Of a stretch of 42,106 nt of DNA, positions 1 to 8,117 are shown piece after piece (position 1 is the stretch's first letter; every line of letters starts with the position of its first letter). The translations under genes were made by a program, and so were the position numbers. The stretch is from an uncultured Ectothiorhodospiraceae bacterium. Its GTDB lineage: Bacteria; Pseudomonadota; Gammaproteobacteria; CAMYNG01. The stretch lies in assembly GCA_947259765.1 (NCBI GenBank), contig CAMYNG010000016.1, positions 1 through 42,106 on the forward strand, given 5' to 3'. The notes under the pieces were generated by a model, which was given only the letters and a program-made list of their open reading frames with translations, was not told the DNA's origin and did not search any database.

Positions 1-98
1 GCGGCCAGCACGGCGCGCGGGCTGAGCAGACCGGCACCGACAGCCACAGCAACCGTACCGGTGGCCAGGCTGCCTTTCAGAAAGGTTCTACGTAACAT
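1..98 (-). CDS. Tat-exported protein, N-terminus only (SoxY-like)
   Basis: Only the first 32 codons lie in the window; the gene runs off the left edge. The translation starts MLRRTFLKGSLATG and continues through an Ala/Val/Gly-rich hydrophobic stretch to a predicted cleavage near SPRAVLA-A. The RRTFLK core is a twin-arginine motif, so the product is expected to be exported folded by the Tat system. The start is supported by AAGGAGC about 8 nt upstream. The leader, ending in LLSPRAVLA, resembles those of SoxY, the periplasmic carrier of the thiosulfate-oxidising Sox complex, but this is recalled similarity in a signal peptide only; another Tat substrate is possible. A sigma-54 promoter match lies about 60 nt upstream, next to an NtrC-type regulator gene, so nitrogen-style enhancer-dependent control is likely. 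Confidence 0.6.
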   Translation of the reverse strand, partial: MLRRTFLKGSLATGTVAVAVGAGLLSPRAVLA

Positions 99-157
99 GT
101 TAAATGCTCCTTATTAGGGAAACCCTGTTGAGTTTTACTTAGTGGTGCGGTTTCTAT

Positions 158-173
158 TACAAATCCTGGGCCA
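158..173 (-). promoter_or_regulatory. Putative sigma-54 (-24/-12) promoter
   Basis: On the minus strand the sequence TGGCCCAGGATTTGTA matches the sigma-54 consensus TGGCACrNNNNTTGCW with two mismatches, with GG and the downstream G in correct spacing. It lies 60 nt before the ATG of the Tat-signal gene at 98, giving a leader of about 50 nt. The adjacent gene encodes a regulator with the GAFTGA sigma-54 contact motif, which makes the match functionally plausible. Confidence 0.55.
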
Positions 174-183
174 ACCTGGAATA

Positions 184-197
184 TTGTTCGAAAACAA
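184..197. promoter_or_regulatory. Palindrome, possible upstream activator site
   Basis: TTGTT-CGAA-AACAA is a perfect inverted repeat with 5-nt arms, placed immediately upstream of the sigma-54-like element. It could be a binding half of the neighbouring NtrC-type regulator or part of the promoter architecture; the short distance to the -24 element is unusual for a classical enhancer. Confidence 0.3.
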
Positions 198-230
198 CGT
201 GTTATGATTTTGTAGGGGCAGGGGAAGCGA

Positions 231-253
231 AAAACATCGTGCAATTCGCACGA
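231..253 (-). terminator. Palindrome after regulator gene: terminator and/or enhancer
   Basis: TCGTGC-GAATT-GCACGA is a perfect 6-bp inverted repeat, followed on the minus strand by TGTTTTTCGC. It begins 14 nt after the stop codon of the NtrC-type regulator, so it can act as an intrinsic terminator. It is also about 80 bp upstream of the sigma-54-like promoter, the usual place for an NtrC-family enhancer, so the two roles may be combined. Confidence 0.45.
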
Positions 254-266
254 CGTGGATTGCAAT

Positions 267-1658
267 TCAGGATGTGTCCCCTGACTTGGGCGGTGCATCT
301 TCGCCTGTTGCCTCCTGCCGGTAGACCTGCAGCTTGCGCCAGAGTGTAGATTTGTTGATTCCCAGCAGCTCTGCGGTCTGTTCGCGGCTGCCATCGCAGT
401 ACGTCAGCACCTGGAGGATATAGCGGCGCTCCAGTTCCTGCAGGCTGGGCCAGTCGCCATCCAGGGTCGTGGCGGAGGTGGCGGCCGGTGGGGCGGGTAG
501 CGGTTCCAGGTGGAGCTGTGGACCATCGGCCAGGGCGATATGCCGTTCGACCAGGTTACGCAGTTCGCGGACGTTTCCCGGCCAGTCGTACTCGGTCAGG
601 CGGCGCAGTGAATCGCCATCGAAGCCCTGTACCTGGCGTTTATATTGCGTCGCAAACTGTTCAACGAAAAATTGCACCAGCAGGGGAACGTCTTCGCATC
701 GTTCGCGCAATGCGGGCATGCGAAATTTAACGACGTTAAGTCGGTGATAGAGATCGTGGCGAAACTGGCCACTGGCGACCTGTTGCTCCAGATCCCGGTT
801 GGTGGCCACAATGAAGCGGACATCAATGTCGATCGGTTTGACCCCCCCCACGCGGGTGACTTGTTGTTCCTGGACCACGCGCAGCAGTTTGGTTTGCATG
901 CTGTCAGAAATGTTGCCGATTTCGTCGAGGAACACGGTACCGCCACTGGCAGTTTCCAGCAGGCCACGTTTGGCCTGGTTGGCGCCGGTAAAGGCGCCTT
1001 TTTCATGACCAAAAAGTTCACTTTCCAGCAGGGTGTCCGACAGGGCACCGCAGTCGATGACCACAAACGGCAGCTCGGCATACTGGCTACGGTTATGAAT
1101 GGCCCGTGCCGCGAGTTCCTTTCCGGTTCCGGATTCACCCTCAATAATGACATTGCAGCGGATGTCGGCAATTTTGTCGATCACGGCATACACCTGTTGC
1201 ATCTTGTCGGTGTGGCCGAGCAAATCCTTCGCGCGTTGCTCTTTACTCAATTGCAGCTTGAGTAGCCGGTTCTCATCCAGCAGGGCGCGATGCGCTACGG
1301 TGCGCTCAATGAGCACGCGCATCTCATCCATGTCGAACGGCTTTTTGATAAAATCGGTGGAGCCTAGCCGAAGCGCCTCGACCGCGTTCTCCACATCAGC
1401 GAACCCGGTGATAATGATGAATGGTACGTCGCTATCAAGCTTGCGGATCTGTGCAAGCAATTCCACGCCGGACAATCCGGGCATGCGCAAGTCACTCAGA
1501 ATCAGCGCCGCACCGTTTTCGCGGAAAAACTGTAATGCCTCCCTGGGATCGCGAAACACGCGGCATTCATATGCGGCACCTTCACTGAAGCGTTGCATCA
1601 GTTCGCCGGCTTTCGGATCATCATCAACGAACAAAATGGTTTGGCTGGGCAGGGACAT
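267..1658 (-). CDS. Sigma-54-dependent NtrC-family response regulator
   Basis: A 463-residue two-component regulator with the complete NtrC layout. The receiver domain (about residues 7-120) has the acidic pocket DDD at 12-14, phospho-acceptor D56, T84 and K105. The AAA+ domain has Walker A GESGTGKE at 174-181, the sigma-54 contact loop GAFTGA at 221-226 and Walker B TVFLDEIG near 241-248. A Fis-type helix-turn-helix lies near 424-443 (SREQTAELLGINKSTLWRKL). It should activate sigma-54 promoters when phosphorylated by the kinase encoded immediately upstream; the kinase TGA and this ATG are one base apart, suggesting translational coupling. Its target may be the adjacent Tat-signal gene, which carries a sigma-54 promoter match. 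The signal is unknown, and no specific family name (AtoC, ZraR, etc.) can be assigned. Confidence 0.95.
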   Translation of the reverse strand: MSLPSQTILFVDDDPKAGELMQRFSEGAAYECRVFRDPREALQFFRENGAALILSDLRMPGLSGVELLAQIRKLDSDVPFIIITGFADVENAVEALRLGSTDFIKKPFDMDEMRVLIERTVAHRALLDENRLLKLQLSKEQRAKDLLGHTDKMQQVYAVIDKIADIRCNVIIEGESGTGKELAARAIHNRSQYAELPFVVIDCGALSDTLLESELFGHEKGAFTGANQAKRGLLETASGGTVFLDEIGNISDSMQTKLLRVVQEQQVTRVGGVKPIDIDVRFIVATNRDLEQQVASGQFRHDLYHRLNVVKFRMPALRERCEDVPLLVQFFVEQFATQYKRQVQGFDGDSLRRLTEYDWPGNVRELRNLVERHIALADGPQLHLEPLPAPPAATSATTLDGDWPSLQELERRYILQVLTYCDGSREQTAELLGINKSTLWRKLQVYRQEATGEDAPPKSGDTS

Positions 1659-1659
1659 G

Positions 1660-3609
1660 TCAGTCCGGGCTGTTGGATACAGACGGTGGCGGTTGTTGAA
1701 GCGGTAGTATCATGGTGGCAGTAACCCCCTGATCCGGGTTGTTACGAATTTCCAGGCGACCCCCATGATGTTCCACGATCCCGAGGCTGATGGAAAGCCC
1801 CAGGCCGGTACCATTACCTTCGGATCGCGTGCTGAAAAACGGATCAAAAATCCGGTCTATGGCATCATTGTCGATACCGGGGCCTTCGTCACGCACTGCG
1901 ATATGACACCACTCATTTTCCATCCGTGCACTGACGACCAACTGCCCGCCTTTGTCGCTGGCATGGATGGCGTTGATCAGCAGGTTAATCAACGCCTGTT
2001 GCAGCTGGCCGCGATCGCCTTCCAGGGTTTGTCCTTCGGTACACTTGTTGAGTATTCTCACCGAGACATCTTTGTTCTTAGCCGCCTGGCTGACCAGTGC
2101 AACAGTCGCTTGCAGCCAGTCTGCGATATCAAGCTCGCCGAACTGCGGTGACATCTGACGGGCGAAATTCAGAACACCTTTGACAATTTCTGAGGCGCGC
2201 AGCGTTTCTTCCCGCAGCGCCTTGAGATCGCCCAGCGCGGCAGCATTTTCTGCGGCAATTTCACGTTGTAGCAGCTTGGCGTAGGAAAGAATATTGTTCA
2301 GCGGGTTATTCAGTTCATGCCCAATGCCTGCGGCCATTTCGCCAAGACTGGCCAGCTTGGCACTTTGCAGCATCATTCCTTGCGCGCGGTCGCGTTCGTT
2401 TTCCACTTTCTCGATCGTGTCAGCCATATAGTTGAAAGCATGGCCCAGCGTGCCGATCTCGTCTAGTACAGCGGATTCTTTTGCACGCAATGTGCGGTCA
2501 CCGTCGGCGAATCCCTTTAGCTTGATGGCCAACTGCCGGATGGGGCGTGCGATATTGCGCACACCAATATTGGCCAGGCCGAGCGTTATTAGCAGTGCAA
2601 TTCCCGCCAGTGCCCAGATGACGGTACGAATTCGCTTAAACGGCTCGACGATCTGTTGGCGGTCCAGTTCAAGACCGATGCCCCAGGACAAAAAATGTCC
2701 GGAAAACGGCAAGAATGCCGTGTAAAAAATACTGGTGCCGGTGGTGTTTGGCTGAAATTCACCATCGGTACCTTCATCGAACAGAGCTAACAGAGCCGGA
2801 TCATACAAATCGCTGAGTTTGGCGGTGCGATCCCGCTCCTGAGCCAGTCGTAAGTCGGTACGTTCATCATAAAGTATTAGGCCGTTGCGAGTTTCGTCCT
2901 CCGAGTTAAGCTCAACCACGAACAGGCTACCTTGGTAGGGCCGTGGAGTGTGTTCCAGAATTTTATCGACCTCTCCTCCGAGCATGGTGACCGTAAGCGC
3001 ACCAACCAGGCGCTTACCCTCATAGAGGGGCACGATGTAATCCAGCTTTGGAATTCCACTTGCCGTCGGATTTTTTCGGTAGAGTGACAGGTCCAGTGCA
3101 CTGACTTGCTCTTTTGGCAGGCGCTTGAGCAGGCGCATAAAGCGCGGGCTGTTCAATTCGGGCTCGACGAGAGGAATTCCTTCAATACCTTCATAGATCG
3201 CCGGACTACGGCGTTCGTTGGTGACTTTGATGAGGGCGTTACCCTGATAATCGAGTATGCGTATGGCAAAGTAGCCGGTAAGAATGGTTTGGAATCCTTC
3301 AAAAAAGCGATTGATACGCGCACGGCGAATATTAATTTCCCGGTGTGCGGTACCCCGCCGACGCTGTTGCAAGACAGGCACAATTTCGAGGACTGCCGGT
3401 GAACGGGCCAGGCCGAGGACAAATTGTTCATCGACATGGTGTTGTTGCTGTATTTCCACTGACAATTGGTTGAGCCGGTTTCGTAGGCTCTCGGTAACAT
3501 CACGCTCGAAAACAATTTCACTATAATAGGTAGCGCCCAACGCCAGCGCGGTCAGCGGTAAAATCGTCGCAAAAAAAATCCAGATGAAGACGTTGGTACG
3601 GATGTTCAT
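1660..3609 (-). CDS. Membrane sensor histidine kinase
   Basis: A 649-residue sensor kinase and the partner of the NtrC-type regulator directly downstream. It has a first membrane helix near residues 8-28, a large periplasmic sensor region of about 300 residues (probably a double-Cache type fold, inferred from size and layout), a second helix near 329-349 and a HAMP linker. The catalytic core follows: phospho-acceptor H431 in GHELNNPLNNI, N box around LINAIHAS at 545-551, DEGPGID at 574-580, FDPFFSTR near 588-595 and GTGLGL at 600-605. The HELNNPL type H-box is typical of kinases paired with NtrC-like regulators. The ligand cannot be told from sequence. A cotranscribed pair is expected because the genes are separated by a single base. 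Confidence 0.93.
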   Translation of the reverse strand: MNIRTNVFIWIFFATILPLTALALGATYYSEIVFERDVTESLRNRLNQLSVEIQQQHHVDEQFVLGLARSPAVLEIVPVLQQRRRGTAHREINIRRARINRFFEGFQTILTGYFAIRILDYQGNALIKVTNERRSPAIYEGIEGIPLVEPELNSPRFMRLLKRLPKEQVSALDLSLYRKNPTASGIPKLDYIVPLYEGKRLVGALTVTMLGGEVDKILEHTPRPYQGSLFVVELNSEDETRNGLILYDERTDLRLAQERDRTAKLSDLYDPALLALFDEGTDGEFQPNTTGTSIFYTAFLPFSGHFLSWGIGLELDRQQIVEPFKRIRTVIWALAGIALLITLGLANIGVRNIARPIRQLAIKLKGFADGDRTLRAKESAVLDEIGTLGHAFNYMADTIEKVENERDRAQGMMLQSAKLASLGEMAAGIGHELNNPLNNILSYAKLLQREIAAENAAALGDLKALREETLRASEIVKGVLNFARQMSPQFGELDIADWLQATVALVSQAAKNKDVSVRILNKCTEGQTLEGDRGQLQQALINLLINAIHASDKGGQLVVSARMENEWCHIAVRDEGPGIDNDAIDRIFDPFFSTRSEGNGTGLGLSISLGIVEHHGGRLEIRNNPDQGVTATMILPLQQPPPSVSNSPD

Positions 3610-3651
3610 CGTATGCGTGTTATTTCGGGCTGGACAAAATTCACCATGGAT

Positions 3652-4311
3652 TTACTGCCACTGTTCGACCGCTGTGCGGGCATCTGTATTCAATGGCCGC
3701 GCGATAAGTCCGGATTGACCGTGACTGACCGCAAAACGTGCATTGTCGGCCATAGGTAAATACGCCGCGCTGCCGTAGATAGCGTCAACACCGGGTAACC
3801 AATTCGGATGACGGCGTGCCAGCTCCCACAAATCGATTCCGCGCGGGTCATACAGCCGGTATACCGTACGCGGCGCGGTGCGCTCCAGTTTAACCAGTCG
3901 ATAACGGCCGCCGAGTCGCTCCAGGCGATAGGCGGCATCAAGCCCCAGCAGGTTGGCCAGTCCGTGCCATTTTAGGATTCGTGTGTCGAGTTGCCATTCA
4001 TCACCGCGTAAATCGTAGCGCTGCGCGTTGCCGTCCTGTGTCTGCACAAGCACACGAAAGTGTTGTGGTGCGACTTGGTTAAAGCGCAACTCCGCAATGG
4101 GCTGCTCATAACTAAGTCTTTGGTAAGTGTATACATTAAACAGCAGTGCGGTGCCGGAGGCGACCGCAAGCAGCAGGGTGATGCCACACAAGCCTTGTAG
4201 GGTGCCGCTGGCAATACGCCGCCTACGCCAGCGGCGCATACCCAGGAAAACCAGCGCAATGCCGAAGGCTGTGCCGGTAATTAAAATGAATTGTAAGGCT
4301 GTGTTGGTCAT
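3652..4311 (-). CDS. Uncharacterised membrane protein with two N-terminal helices
   Basis: A 219-residue protein starting MTNTALQFILITG. The open frame extends 61 codons further upstream to 4494, but that extension is Pro/Cys-rich, overlaps the divergent lptM region and shows no membrane or signal features, so the ATG at 4311 is preferred; there is no clear ribosome site for it. Two hydrophobic helices (about residues 6-24 and 43-60) flank an Arg-rich loop MRRWRRRR, putting that loop in the cytoplasm by the positive-inside rule. The remaining 155 residues should be periplasmic and look like a compact mixed alpha/beta domain. Similar proteins in gammaproteobacteria have been labelled cation or multidrug efflux pump, which the small size does not support. 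It is transcribed away from lptM-lysA and ends 43 nt before the kinase gene. Confidence 0.65.
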   Translation of the reverse strand: MTNTALQFILITGTAFGIALVFLGMRRWRRRRIASGTLQGLCGITLLLAVASGTALLFNVYTYQRLSYEQPIAELRFNQVAPQHFRVLVQTQDGNAQRYDLRGDEWQLDTRILKWHGLANLLGLDAAYRLERLGGRYRLVKLERTAPRTVYRLYDPRGIDLWELARRHPNWLPGVDAIYGSAAYLPMADNARFAVSHGQSGLIARPLNTDARTAVEQWQ

Positions 4312-4475
4312 AAGCGTGGCGTTGGCTTGTTTCGAGTGTACCGCGGAATACTCGAATTCACATCCGGCCGGTCCGCAGGTTGCGGCTCCGCGCGCTTGGG
4401 GTACGCAAGCATCCCGCGTATAATCCGGAAAGGCACCGGACCGCGGTGGGATTGATTTTTCTGCAGGTGGATAAC

Positions 4476-4628
4476 ATGGGCTTTTGCTGGTCAAAATGGC
4501 TGTTTTTTTTACTGGTTGTGGTGCTGGGGAGCTCCGCCATGTTGAATGCGTGCGGAAAGAAAGGCCCGTTAATCCAGCCTGAGAAATCCGGCGTCATTCA
4601 GTTGCCCGCTGAACGCGCGCGCTCTTGA
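4476..4628 (+). CDS. lptM: LptM/LppL-type small lipoprotein
   Basis: A 50-residue lipoprotein precursor. A Trp/Phe/Leu/Val-rich signal ends in the lipobox LNAC, with C26 the predicted lipidated residue, followed by GKKGPLIQPE. The C-G-(K/Q)-K-G-P-L motif right after the lipid Cys is the hallmark of LptM (YifL/LppL), which associates with the LptD/LptE outer-membrane LPS translocon and helps its oxidative maturation. Position directly before lysA and dapF matches Pseudomonas and E. coli. The ATG at 4476 has AGGTGG six nt upstream; the frame is open further upstream to 4380, but that would spoil the signal peptide. Confidence 0.85.
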   Translation: MGFCWSKWLFFLLVVVLGSSAMLNACGKKGPLIQPEKSGVIQLPAERARS

Positions 4629-4667
4629 TCGGCCCGTCAGTTTATACGCGACCTTTCGCCCTTATCC

Positions 4668-5912
4668 ATGGATTTTTTCAACTATAAGAACGGGCAATTG
4701 CATGTGGAAGATGTGCCGTTGGCGGAAATTGCGCGCGTTCACGGTACACCCTGCTATGTCTATTCCCGCGCCACGCTGGAGCGGCACTGGCACGCTTTTG
4801 ATCGCGCCCTGGCCGGACGTGAGCACCTGGTGTGTTATGCGGTTAAGGCTAACTCCAACATTGCCGTGCTTAACATTCTGGCAAGACTGGGATCGGGTTT
4901 CGATATTGTCTCCGTGGGTGAGTTGGAGCGAGTACTGGCAGCAGGAGGAGACCCGGCCAAGGTAGTGTTTTCCGGCGTCGGCAAACGCGTCGATGAAATG
5001 CGTCGTGCGCTTGAAGTGGGCATACGCTGTTTTAACGTCGAGTCCGAAACAGAACTTGGTATGTTAAACACGGTTGCCGGTGAACTTGGCATGATTGCAC
5101 CGGTATCGATACGTGTTAATCCGGACGTCGATGCCGGCACTCACCCCTATATTTCCACGGGCTTGAAAGAGAATAAATTCGGCATTGATATCGAACAGGC
5201 CGAAGTCGTATATGCGCAGGTGAGCCGGTTGCCGAATCTGCGTGTGTGCGGTGTTGACTGTCATATCGGTTCGCAACTTACTGACACAGCACCTTTTATA
5301 GACGCTCTGCGGCGTGTTTTACAGCTGGTGGATCGCCTGTCGGAGAATGATATTGCCATCGAACATATCGATATTGGCGGCGGCCTGGGTATTCGATATC
5401 GGGATGAGTCGCCGCCGTTACCCGATGATTACGCCCGCCTGCTTTCGCAAGAGCTCGGCGATCGATCGCTGTCGCTATTTGCGGAACCCGGCCGTGCCAT
5501 TGCCGGCAACGCCGGTGTGCTGTTAACACGCGTGGAAGTGCTCAAAAATTCGGTGCACAAGAACTTCGCCATTGTTGATGCGGCCATGAACGATCTCATG
5601 CGCCCCGCCTTATACAAAGCGTGGCAGGAAATCGTGCCGGTGGAGGAAAGGTCCGGGGAGTCGCTTAATTACGATATCGTTGGGCCCGTGTGCGAAACCG
5701 GTGATTTTCTCGGCAAGGATCGACAGCTCAACCTGGCGCGGGGCGATTTACTGGCGGTACGATCTGCTGGTGCTTACGGCTTTACGATGAGCTCCAATTA
5801 CAATTCACGGCCGCGTGCCGCCGAAGTCATGGTGGATGGCGCGCAGATGTATCTGGTGCGTGAGCGGGAGCTGGTAAACGATTTGTTTGCCGGTGAGCAT
5901 GCTCTACCCTGA
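4668..5912 (+). CDS. lysA: Diaminopimelate decarboxylase
   Basis: A 414-residue PLP enzyme of the alanine-racemase fold that converts meso-diaminopimelate to L-lysine, the last step of lysine synthesis. The PLP lysine is K60 in CYAVKANSN. Other family signatures are HIGSQ beginning at about H199, HIDIGGGLGI, EPGRAI and CETGDF at 342-347, whose Cys comes from the partner subunit active site. Length is normal for the family (about 415-420). It starts 39 nt after lptM and probably shares its transcript. dapF, the preceding step of the same pathway, follows two genes downstream. Confidence 0.97.
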   Translation: MDFFNYKNGQLHVEDVPLAEIARVHGTPCYVYSRATLERHWHAFDRALAGREHLVCYAVKANSNIAVLNILARLGSGFDIVSVGELERVLAAGGDPAKVVFSGVGKRVDEMRRALEVGIRCFNVESETELGMLNTVAGELGMIAPVSIRVNPDVDAGTHPYISTGLKENKFGIDIEQAEVVYAQVSRLPNLRVCGVDCHIGSQLTDTAPFIDALRRVLQLVDRLSENDIAIEHIDIGGGLGIRYRDESPPLPDDYARLLSQELGDRSLSLFAEPGRAIAGNAGVLLTRVEVLKNSVHKNFAIVDAAMNDLMRPALYKAWQEIVPVEERSGESLNYDIVGPVCETGDFLGKDRQLNLARGDLLAVRSAGAYGFTMSSNYNSRPRAAEVMVDGAQMYLVRERELVNDLFAGEHALP

Positions 5913-6031
5913 TTAAAGTTGTCGCCGGGAGGGAGACGTTGTCTAGATTTGATTAGATTTCTAAGCGTCAATCCTTCTCACCTGCTTGTAAACGAGCACG
6001 TATTTGTTCGATTCACCGAGGTTTCCGGGCA

Positions 6032-6472
6032 ATGCTAAAGTCAACAGACGAATTTGTTAATCCAGCCGTCGACCGCATTGGTGAATTCCTGCAAACCCTT
6101 TCAAGCATCGCCGTGGTAGGACTGTCGCCAAAACCCAATCGCCCGAGCCATCAGGTAGCCGCTGCATTGCAACAGTTTGGCTACCGGATTTTTCCCGTAC
6201 GTCCCGCGGTCGACGAGATACTCGGTGAACCGGTGGTGAGGGATCTCTATGCCTTAAAGGAAACGCCGGATCTGGTTGACGTGTTCCGTGCCCCGGAGCA
6301 TGTCGATCCGATCGTGGATGCCTGTATCGAGATCGGTATCAAAGCAATATGGTTGCAGGACGGCGTGGTGAATCATGCTGCAGCGCTGCGTGCACAGGCG
6401 GCCGGTATGTTTGTGGTTATGGACCGGTGTATCTATCGCGACTATAAGGACCTGGTCGGTTCAGCAAATTAG
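6032..6472 (+). CDS. CoA-binding domain protein (YccU type)
   Basis: A 146-residue single-domain protein of the CoA-binding (Rossmann-like, PF13380) family. It shows IAVVGLSPKPNRPSH near the N-terminus, followed by GYRIFPVRP and, later, IWLQDGVVN and MDRCIYRDY, the usual family landmarks. The role of these small proteins is not established; they resemble the nucleotide-binding domain of acyl-CoA/succinyl-CoA synthetases without the catalytic domains. It sits between lysA and dapF, an insertion compared with the usual lysA-dapF order, with about 120 nt upstream that could hold its own promoter. Confidence 0.85.
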   Translation: MLKSTDEFVNPAVDRIGEFLQTLSSIAVVGLSPKPNRPSHQVAAALQQFGYRIFPVRPAVDEILGEPVVRDLYALKETPDLVDVFRAPEHVDPIVDACIEIGIKAIWLQDGVVNHAAALRAQAAGMFVVMDRCIYRDYKDLVGSAN

Positions 6473-6573
6473 TCCAGCGTTTCGCTCCGGAGTGTTGCGT
6501 ACCCGGCGTGGATGATCGATGATAATCGCGCCCCCATTTTTACGTGTCGAACTGTTCAGGAAACCGTAAATTC

Positions 6574-7404
6574 GTGCAATTGAATTTCACCAAAATGCAT
6601 GGCCTAGGTAATGACTTCGTAGTTTTCGACGCCATCAATCAACAGGTCAGGCTGAGCACCACTCAGATCCGCCGCCTGGCCGATCGACGGTTTGGCGTGG
6701 GTTGCGATCAGGTGTTGCTGGTGGAAGCGGCGGCCGAATCCGACGTCGATTTCGTTTATCGCATCTACAACGCAGATGGTAGCGAGGTGGAGCAGTGTGG
6801 AAACGGCGCACGTTGTTTCGCTCGCTTTGTACGTGACAAGGGTCTGTGTGAAAAAAATTCCATTCGAGTACGAAGCCTCGCGGGGATAAATCTGTTACGT
6901 CTTGAGGCGGATGACCAGGTTACAGTAGACATGGGTGTGCCCGATTTTACGCCCGCTGCACTGCCTATAGACGTAGCTGAGCAAAAAATGTCGTATCAGC
7001 TAAGTGTGGCAGATAGCGAGGTAGAGTTTAGTGCGGTTTCGATGGGTAACCCGCACATTGTGTTGCAGGTTGAGGATATTGAATCCGCGCCCGTGGTGCG
7101 GCTCGGTACTCAGTTAGAGTCGCACTCGTTGTTTCCTAATCGCGTCAACGTCGGTTTTGCACAACAGCTGGCGCCTGATCACATTCGTTTGCGCGTATTC
7201 GAACGCGGTGCTGGCGAGACGTTGGCATGTGGAACCGGTGCCTGTGCGGCGGTTGCCGTGGGTCGCCAACAGGGACGACTTAATGATAAGGTTGCGGTGG
7301 ACCTTCCCGGGGGTACCTTGCAAATCGCCTGGGCGGGCGGTTCGGCACCTTTATATATGACGGGTCCGGCGGAAACCGTTTTCGAGGGGCACATCGATTT
7401 ATGA
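6574..7404 (+). CDS. dapF: Diaminopimelate epimerase
   Basis: A 276-residue enzyme interconverting LL- and meso-diaminopimelate for lysine and peptidoglycan synthesis. The two catalytic cysteines are C75 in EVEQCGNGARC and C219 in GETLACGTGAC, each in the standard motif. The start chosen is the GTG at 6574 (VQLNFTKMHGLGNDF), with AGGAAA about ten nt upstream and the normal family length; an in-frame GTG at 6544 has no ribosome site and would add ten atypical residues. The stop overlaps the start of the DUF484 gene by four bases (ATGA), so the two are translationally coupled. Confidence 0.96.
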   Translation: MQLNFTKMHGLGNDFVVFDAINQQVRLSTTQIRRLADRRFGVGCDQVLLVEAAAESDVDFVYRIYNADGSEVEQCGNGARCFARFVRDKGLCEKNSIRVRSLAGINLLRLEADDQVTVDMGVPDFTPAALPIDVAEQKMSYQLSVADSEVEFSAVSMGNPHIVLQVEDIESAPVVRLGTQLESHSLFPNRVNVGFAQQLAPDHIRLRVFERGAGETLACGTGACAAVAVGRQQGRLNDKVAVDLPGGTLQIAWAGGSAPLYMTGPAETVFEGHIDL

Positions 7405-8114
7405 GCATGCATCAAAGCGATCCGGCTGATACCGATCGCGCGCTGGAGAAAGAGCTGGTTCGTTTCCTGCGTGACCATCCCGAGTTCTTTGAGTCCCATC
7501 TGGATCTACTTGCCGATATGATTCTGCCGCATTCTGCCGGTGGGACGGTGTCGCTGATCGAGCGTCAGGTTTCTGTTTTACGTGAGCAGAAGGAAGAGCT
7601 GCGCAGGCGTCTTAACCGCTTGATGGATACGGCACGCCTGAATGAGAAGCTGAACGAGCGCGTCAATGCATTTATTCTCGATCTGCTGGACGCCGAGACA
7701 TTGGATGAAATTTTGAATGTGGTGCACACACGGCTTGTCGAGGACTTTTCCGCCGACGCTGTGGTTGTCCGCTTGTTCAATCCGGCGGATGCCACTATGG
7801 CTCATCGCCCCGAGTTTGGCGATTGGAGCGAGCCTGTTATGGGGGCATTTGAAAATGTCATTCGCGATCGAAAACCTGCCTGCGGTCCGCTTAAACCAGG
7901 GCAGTTGGATTCCTTGTTCAGTGACCAGGCCGACAACATTGCCTCTGCGGCATTGATCCCGCTGCTGGCGAGCGACAACGAAACCAGTTACGGATTGTTG
8001 GCCATAGGCAGCCACGATCGACACCGATTTGATGCCGATATGGGAATTTTATTTCTGACCCACATGGGCAACATTGTCGCGCGCGCGCTCAAACCTCATC
8101 TGGGAGTGCCGTGA
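7401..8114 (+). CDS. DUF484 family protein
   Basis: A 237-residue DUF484 protein. It has the family start FLRDHPEFFESHLDLLADM, a basic coiled-coil segment (IERQVSVLREQKEELRRRL) and a C-terminal GAF-like half ending with ATYPICAL-free loops such as GSHDRHRFDADMGILFLTHM. Its function is not established. It is nearly always between dapF and xerC in gammaproteobacteria, as here: it overlaps dapF by four bases and its stop is three bases before xerC. The genetic linkage suggests co-expression with dapF and xerC, and not necessarily a shared biochemical role. Confidence 0.92.
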   Translation: MSMHQSDPADTDRALEKELVRFLRDHPEFFESHLDLLADMILPHSAGGTVSLIERQVSVLREQKEELRRRLNRLMDTARLNEKLNERVNAFILDLLDAETLDEILNVVHTRLVEDFSADAVVVRLFNPADATMAHRPEFGDWSEPVMGAFENVIRDRKPACGPLKPGQLDSLFSDQADNIASAALIPLLASDNETSYGLLAIGSHDRHRFDADMGILFLTHMGNIVARALKPHLGVP

Positions 8115-8117
8115 GTC

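Noticed and set aside
645-1265. 206-codon plus-strand frame opposite the NtrC-type regulator
   Set aside because: Antisense to conserved AAA+ motifs; low-complexity translation without any family feature.
4312-4494. 61-codon N-terminal extension of the two-TM membrane protein
   Set aside because: It overlaps the divergent lptM start region and has no signal or conserved character; the ATG at 4311 fits the membrane topology better.
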